Assembly (NCBI GenBank): GCA_965277445.1
Contig: CBDICY010000016.1
Coordinates: 186,001-250,000, forward strand
Length of the DNA: 64,000 bases
DNA from: JAFMDF01 sp965277445
Lineage (GTDB): Bacteria; Bacteroidota; Bacteroidia; Chitinophagales; Saprospiraceae
Direction: 5' to 3'
The position numbers were made by a program, and so were the translations under genes. The notes beneath the pieces are model-generated. The model worked only from the letters and a program-made list of their open reading frames with translations, ran no database searches and had not been told where the DNA came from. Positions 16,589-24,347 of this stretch are shown here, piece by piece (positions within the stretch are counted from its first letter, which is position 1; the number at the start of each line of letters is the position of its first letter).

Positions 16589-18073
16589 ATGCGCCAACTG
16601 TTCTCCTTTCTTTTACTTTTTAGCACTTTAGCACTTACTGCTCAAGGTGAAGAAGGAAAAACTGCGTCCCAATTACACAATTCGGGTCTGGCACTCCTAC
16701 AAAAAGATGCCATTACTACCGCTTTTGACAACTTACAAGCATTAGGGAAATTTCAAGAAAGTCAACAATTATTAACTGCCAATTCAACTCCTAATCAGGA
16801 ATTATTTAATAAAAACAAAGTAAAAATAGATTCCTTACGCAGTTATTTTTTGGCTTTTGCCAATAGAGATAGTGTATTAGCAAGGAGTCGTTTTTTCCCA
16901 GACTCCATTTTTCAAGCCAATACAAATCATTCCGCCCCATTCAAAGCTTTAATTGCTGATTATCTGACGCTTAAGCAAAGTAGTAGTAGGGCTGCTTTTT
17001 TTAAAATTAAAGCTTTGAATTATGTGCCACCTTCCGAAGTGAAAACAAGTAGCGCTTTAATTAGCTTTGATCATTATTGGCCTTTAGAGGTTTTAGCGTT
17101 GGAAAAATGGGTGCAAAATCAAGAAAAGAAAGCTCGTACCTTCCCTAAGAAGGCTAAAACCGCTTTATTAGAACTAGCCTTGGAAAATAAATTAAGGGCT
17201 TTAAGAAATGAAGAGAATACCAAATATGCAGAACGTAATAAAAAGTCATTATTAAAGAAACTAGAAAAAGCAACTAAAACCATTGAAACAGCAGAAGCCA
17301 ATTACACCCAATTAAAATATATAGGCTTCGGTGTGTTAGGCTTGGTTTTATTATTGGGCTATTATTTTAGAAAAAAGAATGATCAATTACTCATCAGTAA
17401 AAATCAATCACTATTAGAAGAAAAGAAACGGTCGGAGGATTTATTGACCAATATGTTACCCGCAGAAGTGGTTCGGCAACTAAAAACCAAAGGCGCTGCT
17501 AAAGCCCGAAAATACGATTCGGTGAGTGTATTATTTACGGATTTCAAAGGCTTTAGTCAAATTGCAGAAACCCTTAGCCCCGAAGAATTGGTGAATGAAT
17601 TAAATCATTGTTTTACCGTTTTTGATAGAATTACAGAAAAGTATCGCTTGCAAAAAATTAAAACCATTGGTGATGCATATATGTGTGTAGGTGGCCTGTA
17701 TACGCGTGGAGGCAATCATGTGCAACGAATGGTTTTTGCCGCTTTAGAGATTCAACAATTTCTAGCAGATCGCCAAAAAAAACGAAGGGAAAAAGATTTG
17801 TACTCCTTTGAGGCAAGAATCGGTATTCATACAGGCCCCATTGTAGCGGGGGTAATTGGTCGAAAGAAAATAGCTTTTGATGTTTGGGGCAATACGGTGA
17901 ATGTGGCCCAGCAAATGGAACATCATAGTGAAGTGGGGGAGGTAAATATTTCGGGGGAGACTTATGCCTTGGTCAAGGAAAGATTTACTTGCCTTCCAAG
18001 AGGAAAAGTAACGGCTAAAAATAAACAGGATTATGAGATGTATTATGTGAAAGATATTGTGAAGAAAAGTTGA
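16589..18073 (+). CDS. membrane class III adenylate/guanylate cyclase
   Basis: The ATG at 16589 opens a signal-like N-terminus (MRQLFSFLLLFSTLALTAQG); two in-frame TTGs just upstream are not needed. The 494-aa product has a helical extracytoplasmic domain with TPR-like character (to about 235), one membrane helix (about 241-262), a coiled linker and a class III cyclase domain (about 305-490). Visible catalytic residues are metal-binding D318 (FTDFKG) and D362 (TIGDAY), base-recognising K358 and D431 (FDVWGN), pointing to ATP, and N438. The transition-state Arg expected four residues after N438 is Gln442 (NVAQQM). Either activity is impaired or another residue compensates. Confidence 0.88.
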   Translation: MRQLFSFLLLFSTLALTAQGEEGKTASQLHNSGLALLQKDAITTAFDNLQALGKFQESQQLLTANSTPNQELFNKNKVKIDSLRSYFLAFANRDSVLARSRFFPDSIFQANTNHSAPFKALIADYLTLKQSSSRAAFFKIKALNYVPPSEVKTSSALISFDHYWPLEVLALEKWVQNQEKKARTFPKKAKTALLELALENKLRALRNEENTKYAERNKKSLLKKLEKATKTIETAEANYTQLKYIGFGVLGLVLLLGYYFRKKNDQLLISKNQSLLEEKKRSEDLLTNMLPAEVVRQLKTKGAAKARKYDSVSVLFTDFKGFSQIAETLSPEELVNELNHCFTVFDRITEKYRLQKIKTIGDAYMCVGGLYTRGGNHVQRMVFAALEIQQFLADRQKKRREKDLYSFEARIGIHTGPIVAGVIGRKKIAFDVWGNTVNVAQQMEHHSEVGEVNISGETYALVKERFTCLPRGKVTAKNKQDYEMYYVKDIVKKS

Positions 18074-18083
18074 TTAGGAAAAT

Positions 18084-18872
18084 TTAGGCTCGAATTTCCC
18101 CTGCCACTTTTCTATCTTCTATACCTAAAAAGTATTCAATTTCCTGTTCAATAAATAGTGCTTTATCTGGATTTTTCATCCCTTCAATCAAAGGAATCTC
18201 TCGTTTCCATTTCTTTTCAATCGCTACCACAGAATAGCCAAAGGTAGGGACACCATTTACAGAACCTGTCGTTTTCTTTTTGACAAAAACTTGGTCTATC
18301 TCCTTAACAGGTACTTTGCGACTAGGGAACCAAGGGTTTTTAATGGGCCGATGATCGATGGTTAAATAATATTCATCTACGGTAATAAAAGTGGAGTTAA
18401 TTAATTTACTCAGTTGTCTCAATAGTAACCATACACCTACGCCAATATGTATACTCATGCCTAAGAGGGCGGCAATATCTCCACTCATAACTGCAGAAAA
18501 AGCAAAAGGGAGAATCATGGCATTCCAAACCAAGGTAAAAAACAACATGAAATAATTAGAAGATTGCGTATTCCTCCATTTATAATCAATGTTTAATTCA
18601 CTTCTTAGGCGAAACATTTCGATACCTTCGGGTTGAAATATCTCCCGTCTTCTTCGAGCGTTTCGCTTATCTTTTATTTTTTCTTCAAAAGGAAAAACAT
18701 GGTGGCAATTGTGACATTTAGCAATTGCTCGGTCAATATTGATGTCGTCTGAAAAGATTTCTGCCTCACAGTTCGGGCATTCCAATTGGGAGCCTAAAGT
18801 AGGCAGTTCTCTAAATAAATCTGGAAAGTCTTTATCTTGGTATTCGGTGATTCTCTCGTAGTCTTGTGGCAT
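18084..18872 (-). CDS. zinc-ribbon membrane protein of unknown function
   Basis: The start at 18872 (MPQDYERITEYQ) is preferred, because the frame upstream runs through a hairpin repeat and encodes a non-conserved-looking stretch. The 262-aa product has a zinc-ribbon-like pair of CxxC motifs (C32-PN-C35 and C53-HN-C56). These are followed by a basic linker, two membrane helices (YFMLFFTLVWNAMILPFAF and IAALLGMSIHIGVGVWLLL), then a cytosolic beta-rich domain with VDEYYLTIDHRP and VPVKEIDQVFVKKK that looks like a PH-like/bPH2 fold. The family is not recognised. It lies downstream of pyrF on the same strand. Confidence 0.7.
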   Translation of the reverse strand: MPQDYERITEYQDKDFPDLFRELPTLGSQLECPNCEAEIFSDDINIDRAIAKCHNCHHVFPFEEKIKDKRNARRRREIFQPEGIEMFRLRSELNIDYKWRNTQSSNYFMLFFTLVWNAMILPFAFSAVMSGDIAALLGMSIHIGVGVWLLLRQLSKLINSTFITVDEYYLTIDHRPIKNPWFPSRKVPVKEIDQVFVKKKTTGSVNGVPTFGYSVVAIEKKWKREIPLIEGMKNPDKALFIEQEIEYFLGIEDRKVAGEIRA

Positions 18873-18889
18873 AGTATGGTGATTTTGCA

Positions 18890-18942
18890 GTTGTCCGTTA
18901 TCTGTTGTCCGTTTGTTAAACCGACAACAGATAACGGACAAC
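18890..18942. repeat. inverted heptamer-word hairpin (GTTGTCC type)
   Basis: The left arm is GTTGTCC, GTTATCT, GTTGTCC, GTTTGTT from 18890. The right arm is ACCGACA, ACAGATA, ACGGACA, ACCGATA from 18920. Arms 18890-18914 and 18918-18942 pair over 25 bp with one mismatch around a 3-nt loop. It starts 11 bp from the pyrF stop and precedes the zinc-ribbon gene, so it could reduce read-through. Confidence 0.88.
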
Positions 18943-18953
18943 CGATAACTGAA

Positions 18954-19760
18954 TTACGCAAATTTTGCCGCCATTCCTTGCTGCATTTTCAAGGCAGCAG
19001 CTCTGGATTTGTCCGCAAAATCTTCGCCATCACCTGCGAATATAATACCTCTGGAAGAATTTATTAGTAATCCACCCATATTATTTGCGCCATAATTCAT
19101 CACGCCTTGCAAATCTCCTCCTTGTGCGCCTACGCCTGGCACCAATAAAAAATTATCTGGCGCAATCGCTCGAATTTCGGTAAATTTTTCTGGATGAGTT
19201 GCACCGACTACAAACATTAGATTTTCTGGATTCCCCCAAGTCATTGCTTTGCGCATTACCTTTTCATAAAGCGGCATCCCGTCTTCTTGTGGGGTAAATT
19301 GAAAGTCATTACTCCCTTTATTAGAAGTCAATGCTAACAAAATGACCCATTTATCCTCAAATTCTAAAAACGGCTTGACAGAATCTTCCCCCATATAAGG
19401 CGCTACCGTGACAGAATCAAAATCCATGGTTTCAAAGAAAGCCCTAGCATATAAACTAGAAGTATTTCCAATATCACCACGCTTAGCATCTGCAATGGTA
19501 AAATGCTCTTTAGGAATATAGTCTAATGTCTTGGCCAACGATTCCCAACCTTTAGCACCTAAGGCTTCATAAAAAGCGATATTGGGTTTGTAAGCAACAC
19601 ACAAATCTTTAGTCGCATCAATGATTTGCTTATTGAACTCAAAGATGGGATCTTTTTTATCCAATAGATGCTTGGGAATCCGTTTAATATCTGCGTCTAA
19701 ACCGACGCATAGGAAAGATTTTTTTAGCTGAATTTGTTGGTAGAGTTCTGCTCTAGTCAT
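18954..19760 (-). CDS. pyrF: orotidine 5'-phosphate decarboxylase, type 2
   Basis: This 268-aa cytosolic enzyme catalyses the last step of UMP synthesis, decarboxylation of OMP. The active-site stretch ADAKRGDIGNTSSLYA is the type 2 signature with its Lys and Asp pair. SFLCVGLDADIKRIPKHL at the start, LALTSNKGSNDFQ, VVGATHPEK and LLVPGVGAQGGD, then a C-terminal NSSRGIIFAG phosphate-binding motif, are all in order. Length is normal for type 2. The start codon is one base pair beyond the stop of the upstream Toprim-like gene (19762), so it may be cotranscribed with the ATPase/Toprim pair. Confidence 0.95.
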   Translation of the reverse strand: MTRAELYQQIQLKKSFLCVGLDADIKRIPKHLLDKKDPIFEFNKQIIDATKDLCVAYKPNIAFYEALGAKGWESLAKTLDYIPKEHFTIADAKRGDIGNTSSLYARAFFETMDFDSVTVAPYMGEDSVKPFLEFEDKWVILLALTSNKGSNDFQFTPQEDGMPLYEKVMRKAMTWGNPENLMFVVGATHPEKFTEIRAIAPDNFLLVPGVGAQGGDLQGVMNYGANNMGGLLINSSRGIIFAGDGEDFADKSRAAALKMQQGMAAKFA

Positions 19761-19761
19761 A

Positions 19762-20346
19762 TTAATTTAAAATGGTTGTTAATTCGTCAATGAAGGATTG
19801 GAAGCTATTTTCTCCTTTATGATTTTGATAGACTTTTTGGAAATTTAGTTGTTGGAAGATTTCTGGAGTGTCCGATTCTTTATATTTTCTTTTTGTTTTT
19901 CTAGTGATTTGTTTGAGTAATTCTTTCGGTTCCGATTGAAATTTAGGAGAGGTTTTTAGTTGATACTTCGTTTTGTAAACGCCGTTAAAGGTATTAATAT
20001 CTGCTAAAATCAAAGCTTCTAACTCAAAAATAACTATAAATAATTTTTGGTCAGTAGTTAATTTCTTTTTTATGGTTTGCGCCCAGTTTTCAACTCGTTT
20101 AATTTCTTTTTTATCTGAAATTAAAGCATCTAAATCTCTAACTAATATCAATAAATCAATGCTGTTTTTAGAAATTTCTGTCTTTAAAATAGCGGCCACT
20201 TTTCTTATTTCTTCTAACCCTTTTCCAGAAATAGATTTTAATAAAGGAATGAAAGTTGCTTGTTTACCAAATCGCTTTTTTAATAAATAGGCAACTGCCT
20301 TGGAATCATTATTATAGTTTTCACTTATTATGCCTATTCTTTTCAT
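19762..20346 (-). CDS. Toprim-like (DUF4276/RloB-type) protein, partner of the upstream ATPase
   Basis: This 194-aa protein has the order expected of the DUF4276/OLD-type Toprim fold: an N-terminal beta-alpha unit (MKRIGIISENYNNDSKAVAYLL), the acidic motif LVRDLDA (D71, D73), then FELEALILAD (E108, E110) where family members usually read E.EAW.L.D. A short basic C-terminal helical region follows. Such domains are metal-dependent nucleases in OLD and in several phage-defence pairs. Its ATG overlaps the last 4 bp of the ATPase gene, so translation is probably coupled. Family assignment is by motif, not by search. Base composition is AT-rich compared with pyrF. Confidence 0.7.
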   Translation of the reverse strand: MKRIGIISENYNNDSKAVAYLLKKRFGKQATFIPLLKSISGKGLEEIRKVAAILKTEISKNSIDLLILVRDLDALISDKKEIKRVENWAQTIKKKLTTDQKLFIVIFELEALILADINTFNGVYKTKYQLKTSPKFQSEPKELLKQITRKTKRKYKESDTPEIFQQLNFQKVYQNHKGENSFQSFIDELTTILN

Positions 20347-21530
20347 ATTTCTTCAACTTCATCAAAAAAACTAGTCCACGTCCATAAATCGCTTAAAAAC
20401 AAACCGTCTTCTTTGTTTTTAGCATGCTTAATTTCTGTTTCGTTTAAGTGACGCATCTTTGTTCCTAATTCTCTATCGTAACGAGTTAGAATAATTCTAT
20501 CTAATTCCTCATCTTCCAAAATATCTAAGGTTCGAGGGGAATGAGTCGTTATGATAATTTGTTTTTCTTCTGCTTGTTCTTTTAGGAAATTTAGGATTTT
20601 ATCATATTGACTTGGGTAAGTACCTATTTCTGGTTCTTCAATAAGAATAAGCCCTTTATTCAATGTAATTTCTACTATTAAATAGAATATTCTTTTCGTT
20701 CCATCAGATAATTGATTCCAATTAAGCCAAATCCCATTAACAAAAAATTCAAAACCTAAATAATTAATATGAAATTGTTTTTCATTTTCATTAATTGATA
20801 AGTTTTTATCTAATCGTATTTTTTCGATTGGAGAAAACTTTTTCAAATTTATACTTATTTCTTCGTCTATTTTCAAATAACCTAAGAGCTGTGTCTTATC
20901 TCTAATAATATCCTCTGTTAAACCCTCTGAAAAATACAGATTTTCTGAAATAAAATGAGATATAAATGTTGTATGCGAAATTGTTAATCCTTGAGGTCTT
21001 AAATCTTCTTTATTTATTATAAACGATAGTCGGTTATTTAACCCTTCTGTCTCTTTCAAAGATTCTACAGGCGAGTTAAACCAAATAAACCTAGAGGCAT
21101 TAAAATCTGTATTTACAAATATTTGACCTCCATTAAATTGGCCAGTAATTTCTCTTGAACCATTATACCGAAATTCTTTTTTTACAGATTCTTTTTTTTG
21201 ATTTTTAGCATAGAAACTTTCTTCAACTACTTTTACTATTTTTTGAGTATGTGGATTAAGTAAATCTTGCTTTAATTCTGCACTCCAAGTATGATTTTTA
21301 TTATATACATTAAATGCTAATTCAAAAGCAAATTTACTATGAATAGTTGGGTAGTCGAAACTAAAAATTAAGTTTAAAAATTGACAAAAATTAGTCTTCC
21401 CACTCCCATTAGGTCCAATAATAATATTCAGCCCAGGATGCAGTTCCACTTCCGTATCAATGATAGATTTGTAGCCTTTTAGATGAACATGGCTAATGTA
21501 GGCAGGATTGGTATGTTTTTTAGCAGACAC
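20343..21530 (-). CDS. AAA_21/OLD-RecF-like ATPase
   Basis: This 395-aa ABC-type ATPase resembles RecF/SMC/OLD proteins. It has the start ISHVHLKGYKSIIDTEVEL, Walker A GPNGSGKT (39-46), a variable middle, signature-like LSDGTKR (about 274-280), Walker B LILIEEPE (about 293-300) and the switch ITTHSP (about 325-330). The C-terminal 50 residues include ILTRYDRELGTKMRHL. Proteins of this size with a small Toprim or DUF partner occur in anti-phage systems such as PARIS, and the partner here overlaps by 4 bp. Two sampled 60-nt stretches show low GC (9/60 at 20761, 16/60 at 21001, against 22/60 at 22021 in mrp), a hint of foreign origin. Confidence 0.85.
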   Translation of the reverse strand: MSAKKHTNPAYISHVHLKGYKSIIDTEVELHPGLNIIIGPNGSGKTNFCQFLNLIFSFDYPTIHSKFAFELAFNVYNKNHTWSAELKQDLLNPHTQKIVKVVEESFYAKNQKKESVKKEFRYNGSREITGQFNGGQIFVNTDFNASRFIWFNSPVESLKETEGLNNRLSFIINKEDLRPQGLTISHTTFISHFISENLYFSEGLTEDIIRDKTQLLGYLKIDEEISINLKKFSPIEKIRLDKNLSINENEKQFHINYLGFEFFVNGIWLNWNQLSDGTKRIFYLIVEITLNKGLILIEEPEIGTYPSQYDKILNFLKEQAEEKQIIITTHSPRTLDILEDEELDRIILTRYDRELGTKMRHLNETEIKHAKNKEDGLFLSDLWTWTSFFDEVEEI

Positions 21531-21581
21531 TCTATTGTATAAAAATTATGCTCAATTATCAGTTCTAATTCCTAGGAGGGA

Positions 21582-21616
21582 ATTGAAAATTGAAAATTGA
21601 AAATTGAAAATTGAAA
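21582..21616. repeat. direct heptamer array (ATTGAAA)x5
   Basis: Five uninterrupted copies of ATTGAAA, the last ending one base before the stop codon (TTA on this strand) of the Nfu gene. There is no opposed arm. Confidence 0.95.
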
Positions 21617-21617
21617 A

Positions 21618-21878
21618 TTATACCGCCATCCCATTCAAAGCCTCCACGCCCTTAATCTCTGGCACTTTCCCCTGCAAAGTCTGCTCAACCCCTGCTCGCA
21701 TCGTCATCGCTGACATCGAACAACTGGAACAATTGCCTAACCAATTGATTTGCAAGATCATTTCGTCTGTAATATCCACAATCTCAATATTGCCACCGTC
21801 CACCGCTAAGTGCGGGCGAATATCATCTAGGGCAATATCTACTCTTTTGATTAAGGCTTCTTTTTCTACCGCTGACAT
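21618..21878 (-). CDS. NifU-like C-terminal domain (Nfu) iron-sulfur scaffold
   Basis: This 86-aa cytosolic protein consists only of the NifU C-terminal domain: IDIALDDIRPHLAVDGGNIEIVDI followed by the cluster-binding C-S-S-C motif in WLGNCSSCSMSAMTMRAGVE, and a C-terminal VEQTLQGKVPEI. Dimers bridge a 4Fe-4S cluster and pass it to apoproteins. The gene follows mrp, another Fe-S carrier, on the same strand with a 100-bp gap, a usual Bacteroidota pairing. The heptamer array directly follows its stop. Confidence 0.93.
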   Translation of the reverse strand: MSAVEKEALIKRVDIALDDIRPHLAVDGGNIEIVDITDEMILQINWLGNCSSCSMSAMTMRAGVEQTLQGKVPEIKGVEALNGMAV

Positions 21879-21978
21879 TGGGTTTAATTTTGAATGTTGA
21901 ATGAATGAATTTTGAATATCACCAAAATTACCTTTGCTGTTATTTATTGCTATTCAGGCAAGATGCCTAAGCTGCTGT

Positions 21979-23070
21979 TTACCCTTTCACTTGTATAATC
22001 TTCGTTGGTCCTAAGGTCTCATTTCTAATCCCTACTTGTCGAAGCGTATTTTCTGCTACTTTTATAAAGGGCGCACTTAATAAAGGATCGTCCTGTAATA
22101 AGGCTGGTTTGCCAGCATCTCCTGATTCTCGAATTCCTTGTACCAATGGCACTTGTCCTAAAAGTACCGTCTTACTTGCTTTAGCTAATTTTTTACCGCC
22201 GCCTTCTCCAAAGATATGATATTTATTATTAGGAAGTTCCTTTGGGGTGAACCAAGACATATTTTCTACCACGCCTAAAATCGGTACATTAACCGATGGC
22301 AATTGGAACATACTTACTGCTTTAATGGCATCTGCCGTTGCTACTTCTTGTGGGGTAGTCACAATCACCGAACCCGTAACGGGTACGGTTTGCACTAAAG
22401 TTAATTGAATATCGCCTGTACCTGGAGGTAAATCAACGATTAAAAAATCTAAGGGAGGCCATAAGGTATCATTAAAAAACTGTTTGATAATCCCCCCTAA
22501 TCTTGGTCCCCTTAAGACCACCGCTTGTTCTGGTTCGATGATGAAACCGATAGACATTACAGGCATTCCATAGGCCTCCAAAGGGGTGATTTTTGGTTTG
22601 CCGTAGACATCTTTTACTTTCGGTCGTTGTCCTTGCAAGCCCAACATCGTTGGAATAGAAGGGCCATATAAATCTGCATCAATCAATCCAACTTTAGCGC
22701 CTAATTGCTTTAGACCTAAAGCTAAATTAACAGCTACCGTAGATTTTCCCACACCACCTTTTCCAGAAGCAACCGCAATGATATTTTTGACCTGTGTAAT
22801 CGGACTCGTACTTTCCTGAGATTGTGCGGTATTGGCTTTCATGTGTACATCTACGTTCACACTCGGATAGACATCTTGGATCACTCGCTGGCAAGCAAAA
22901 TTTAAATCAGACTTATGGGGACTATTTAGAGAGGGCAAAACCAAAGTGAAACTGACATTATCGTCCGTTATTTTTAGGTCTTGAATCATTCGTGCCTGAA
23001 TAATGTCTTGTCCTGTATTAGGATCCATGACTTTCCGTAAGGCTTCTACTATTTTATTATTATCAATCAA
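21979..23070 (-). CDS. mrp: Mrp/ApbC-type P-loop Fe-S cluster carrier
   Basis: This 363-aa protein has an N-terminal MIP18/DUF59 domain (IVEALRKVMDPNTGQDII) and a C-terminal ParA-type NTPase with deviant Walker A GKGGVGKST (103-111). LIDADLYGPSIPTMLG and LIVDLPPGTGDIQLT complete the nucleotide site. It loads Fe-S clusters onto targets in the cytosol. The CxxC of enteric ApbC is absent; the segment reads VENMSWFTPKELPNNKY instead, which I believe is usual in Bacteroidota. It lies upstream of the Nfu gene on the same strand and diverges from coaX. Confidence 0.95.
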   Translation of the reverse strand: MIDNNKIVEALRKVMDPNTGQDIIQARMIQDLKITDDNVSFTLVLPSLNSPHKSDLNFACQRVIQDVYPSVNVDVHMKANTAQSQESTSPITQVKNIIAVASGKGGVGKSTVAVNLALGLKQLGAKVGLIDADLYGPSIPTMLGLQGQRPKVKDVYGKPKITPLEAYGMPVMSIGFIIEPEQAVVLRGPRLGGIIKQFFNDTLWPPLDFLIVDLPPGTGDIQLTLVQTVPVTGSVIVTTPQEVATADAIKAVSMFQLPSVNVPILGVVENMSWFTPKELPNNKYHIFGEGGGKKLAKASKTVLLGQVPLVQGIRESGDAGKPALLQDDPLLSAPFIKVAENTLRQVGIRNETLGPTKIIQVKG

Positions 23071-23221
23071 TGTTCGTTGCGCTATATTTAATAATGAAAA
23101 ACGTTGTGCAAAGATAGTAACAATTGAATCGACTAAGGAGTTTAGGCGAGATTAGTTTATTTTTTGTCAAGAAAGTTGGGAAATGCTTAATTTTGAATCT
23201 ACAAAATAGAAGGTGTACCCA

Positions 23222-23249
23222 ATTCATCATTTATCATTCATCATTCATC
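23222..23249. repeat. direct heptamer array (ATTCATC)x4
   Basis: ATTCATC, ATTTATC, ATTCATC, ATTCATC, ending 11 bp before the coaX start codon, so it lies in the 5' leader. The reverse-complement word GATGAAT forms the array at 44293-44313. Confidence 0.9.
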
Positions 23250-23260
23250 ATTTCAAAATC

Positions 23261-24022
23261 ATGCTAGTAGCCATCGATATAGGAAATTCCAACGTCTCTT
23301 TAGCCATCAATCAAGCCAATGATTGGATACATTTTTGGCGATATCCAACCATTCGAGATGAATCTCCTTTTTTCTATACGATGAAAATAAAGAATGATTT
23401 ATTAGAACATGATATCGATATTGCTGATGTAGAAAAGGTGGTGTTAAGCAGCGTAGTGCCTTCGCTAACACCCGTTTTTAAAGAAATTTTACCAGAACTG
23501 TTTCCCGCCCCAATGGTCGTAGTTGGGCCAACCATTTACCCTTTTATTTCGCTGCAAATAGATAACCCGAATGAAATTGGGTCAGATTTAGTCGCTAATG
23601 CGGTGGCTGCCAATGCGATTTATAAGAAAGATTGTATTGTCGTCGATTTTGGAACGGCATTAACCTTTACGACCGTTTCTAAAAAAGGAGAAGTACTAGG
23701 CGTAGCGATTGCGCCTGGTCTTAAAACGGCGATTGCTGCGCTGTTTTCTAAGACAGCACAATTGCCTGAGGTACCATTGAATTTACCAGCAACGCCTGTT
23801 GGGAAAAATACCATTCACGCCATTCAAAGTGGTATTTTAGTGGGGTATGTTGGTTTAGTTAAACATATGTTAGCGGAGATTAGAAAGGAAGTTGGTGCGC
23901 AGTATATTGCAGTTGCTACGGGTGGACTTTCTTCCATTTTACATCCATTGAAAGACCAGTTTGAAGATATTGATGTGGAGTTGACAATGAATGGGTTGAA
24001 GATTATTGCGGAGGCGAATTAA
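23261..24022 (+). CDS. coaX: type III pantothenate kinase
   Basis: The start at 23261 gives MLVAIDIGNSNVSLA, the correct family N-terminus; a GTG-started extension at 23213 only translates the heptamer array. The 253-aa cytosolic enzyme phosphorylates pantothenate, the first step to CoA. Visible motifs are DIGNSN (phosphate loop), the pantothenate-binding NPNEIGSDLVANAVAA, DFGTALTFTTV and ATGGLSSIL. The length is typical. No operon partner downstream, where a palindromic element follows. Confidence 0.95.
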   Translation: MLVAIDIGNSNVSLAINQANDWIHFWRYPTIRDESPFFYTMKIKNDLLEHDIDIADVEKVVLSSVVPSLTPVFKEILPELFPAPMVVVGPTIYPFISLQIDNPNEIGSDLVANAVAANAIYKKDCIVVDFGTALTFTTVSKKGEVLGVAIAPGLKTAIAALFSKTAQLPEVPLNLPATPVGKNTIHAIQSGILVGYVGLVKHMLAEIRKEVGAQYIAVATGGLSSILHPLKDQFEDIDVELTMNGLKIIAEAN

Positions 24023-24039
24023 TGGATAATTACAGCTCG

Positions 24040-24245
24040 CCTAAGTAGTCTTTCAAGTTGATAGTGACGGGTAGATTTTGGAATAAAATTTGTCGAGAAC
24101 GAGGCATGAAGAAGTATAAACTTCTGAACCGCAAAGCGGACGGGATGGCTTGCATAGCCGTCGCTACGGAAATAAATTTTAACGAAGTTATCGGCAATAT
24201 TTTATCAAAAGATACCGACAGTATTAATTTGAAAGACTACTAAGT
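24040..24245. mobile_element. MITE-like palindromic element (about 206 bp)
   Basis: Terminal inverted repeats of about 25 bp (24040-24064 and 24221-24245) match at 20 positions, including a perfect AGTAGTCTTTCAA core. The interior is also roughly self-complementary (GACGGGTAGATTTTGGAAT against the region 24180-24218) with a central GC-rich hairpin near 24130-24165. No transposase. A 61-codon frame spans it end to end and is probably accidental. Confidence 0.6.
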
Positions 24246-24347
24246 GTTAAAATCAAGGTTGGTATCAAGTCGTTTGTTTTTTTACGTTTAAATGTTGTTG
24301 ACTGTTTTGTTGAACGGATTCAATGTAAGCACACCAAATTTCACAAC

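Noticed and set aside
18873..18941. Upstream start for the zinc-ribbon membrane protein
   Set aside because: The extra 23 residues translate the GTTGTCC hairpin arm; the ATG at 18872 fits better.
21582..21616. Heptamer arrays as CRISPR-like repeats
   Set aside because: The units are contiguous 7-mers without spacers and no cas gene is present.
23213..23260. N-terminal extension of coaX from a GTG
   Set aside because: The extension translates the ATTCATC array; the family N-terminus starts at the ATG at 23261.
24058..24243. 61-codon plus-strand frame after coaX
   Set aside because: It begins and ends in the two terminal inverted repeats of the palindromic element and has no domain character; the start would be TTG.
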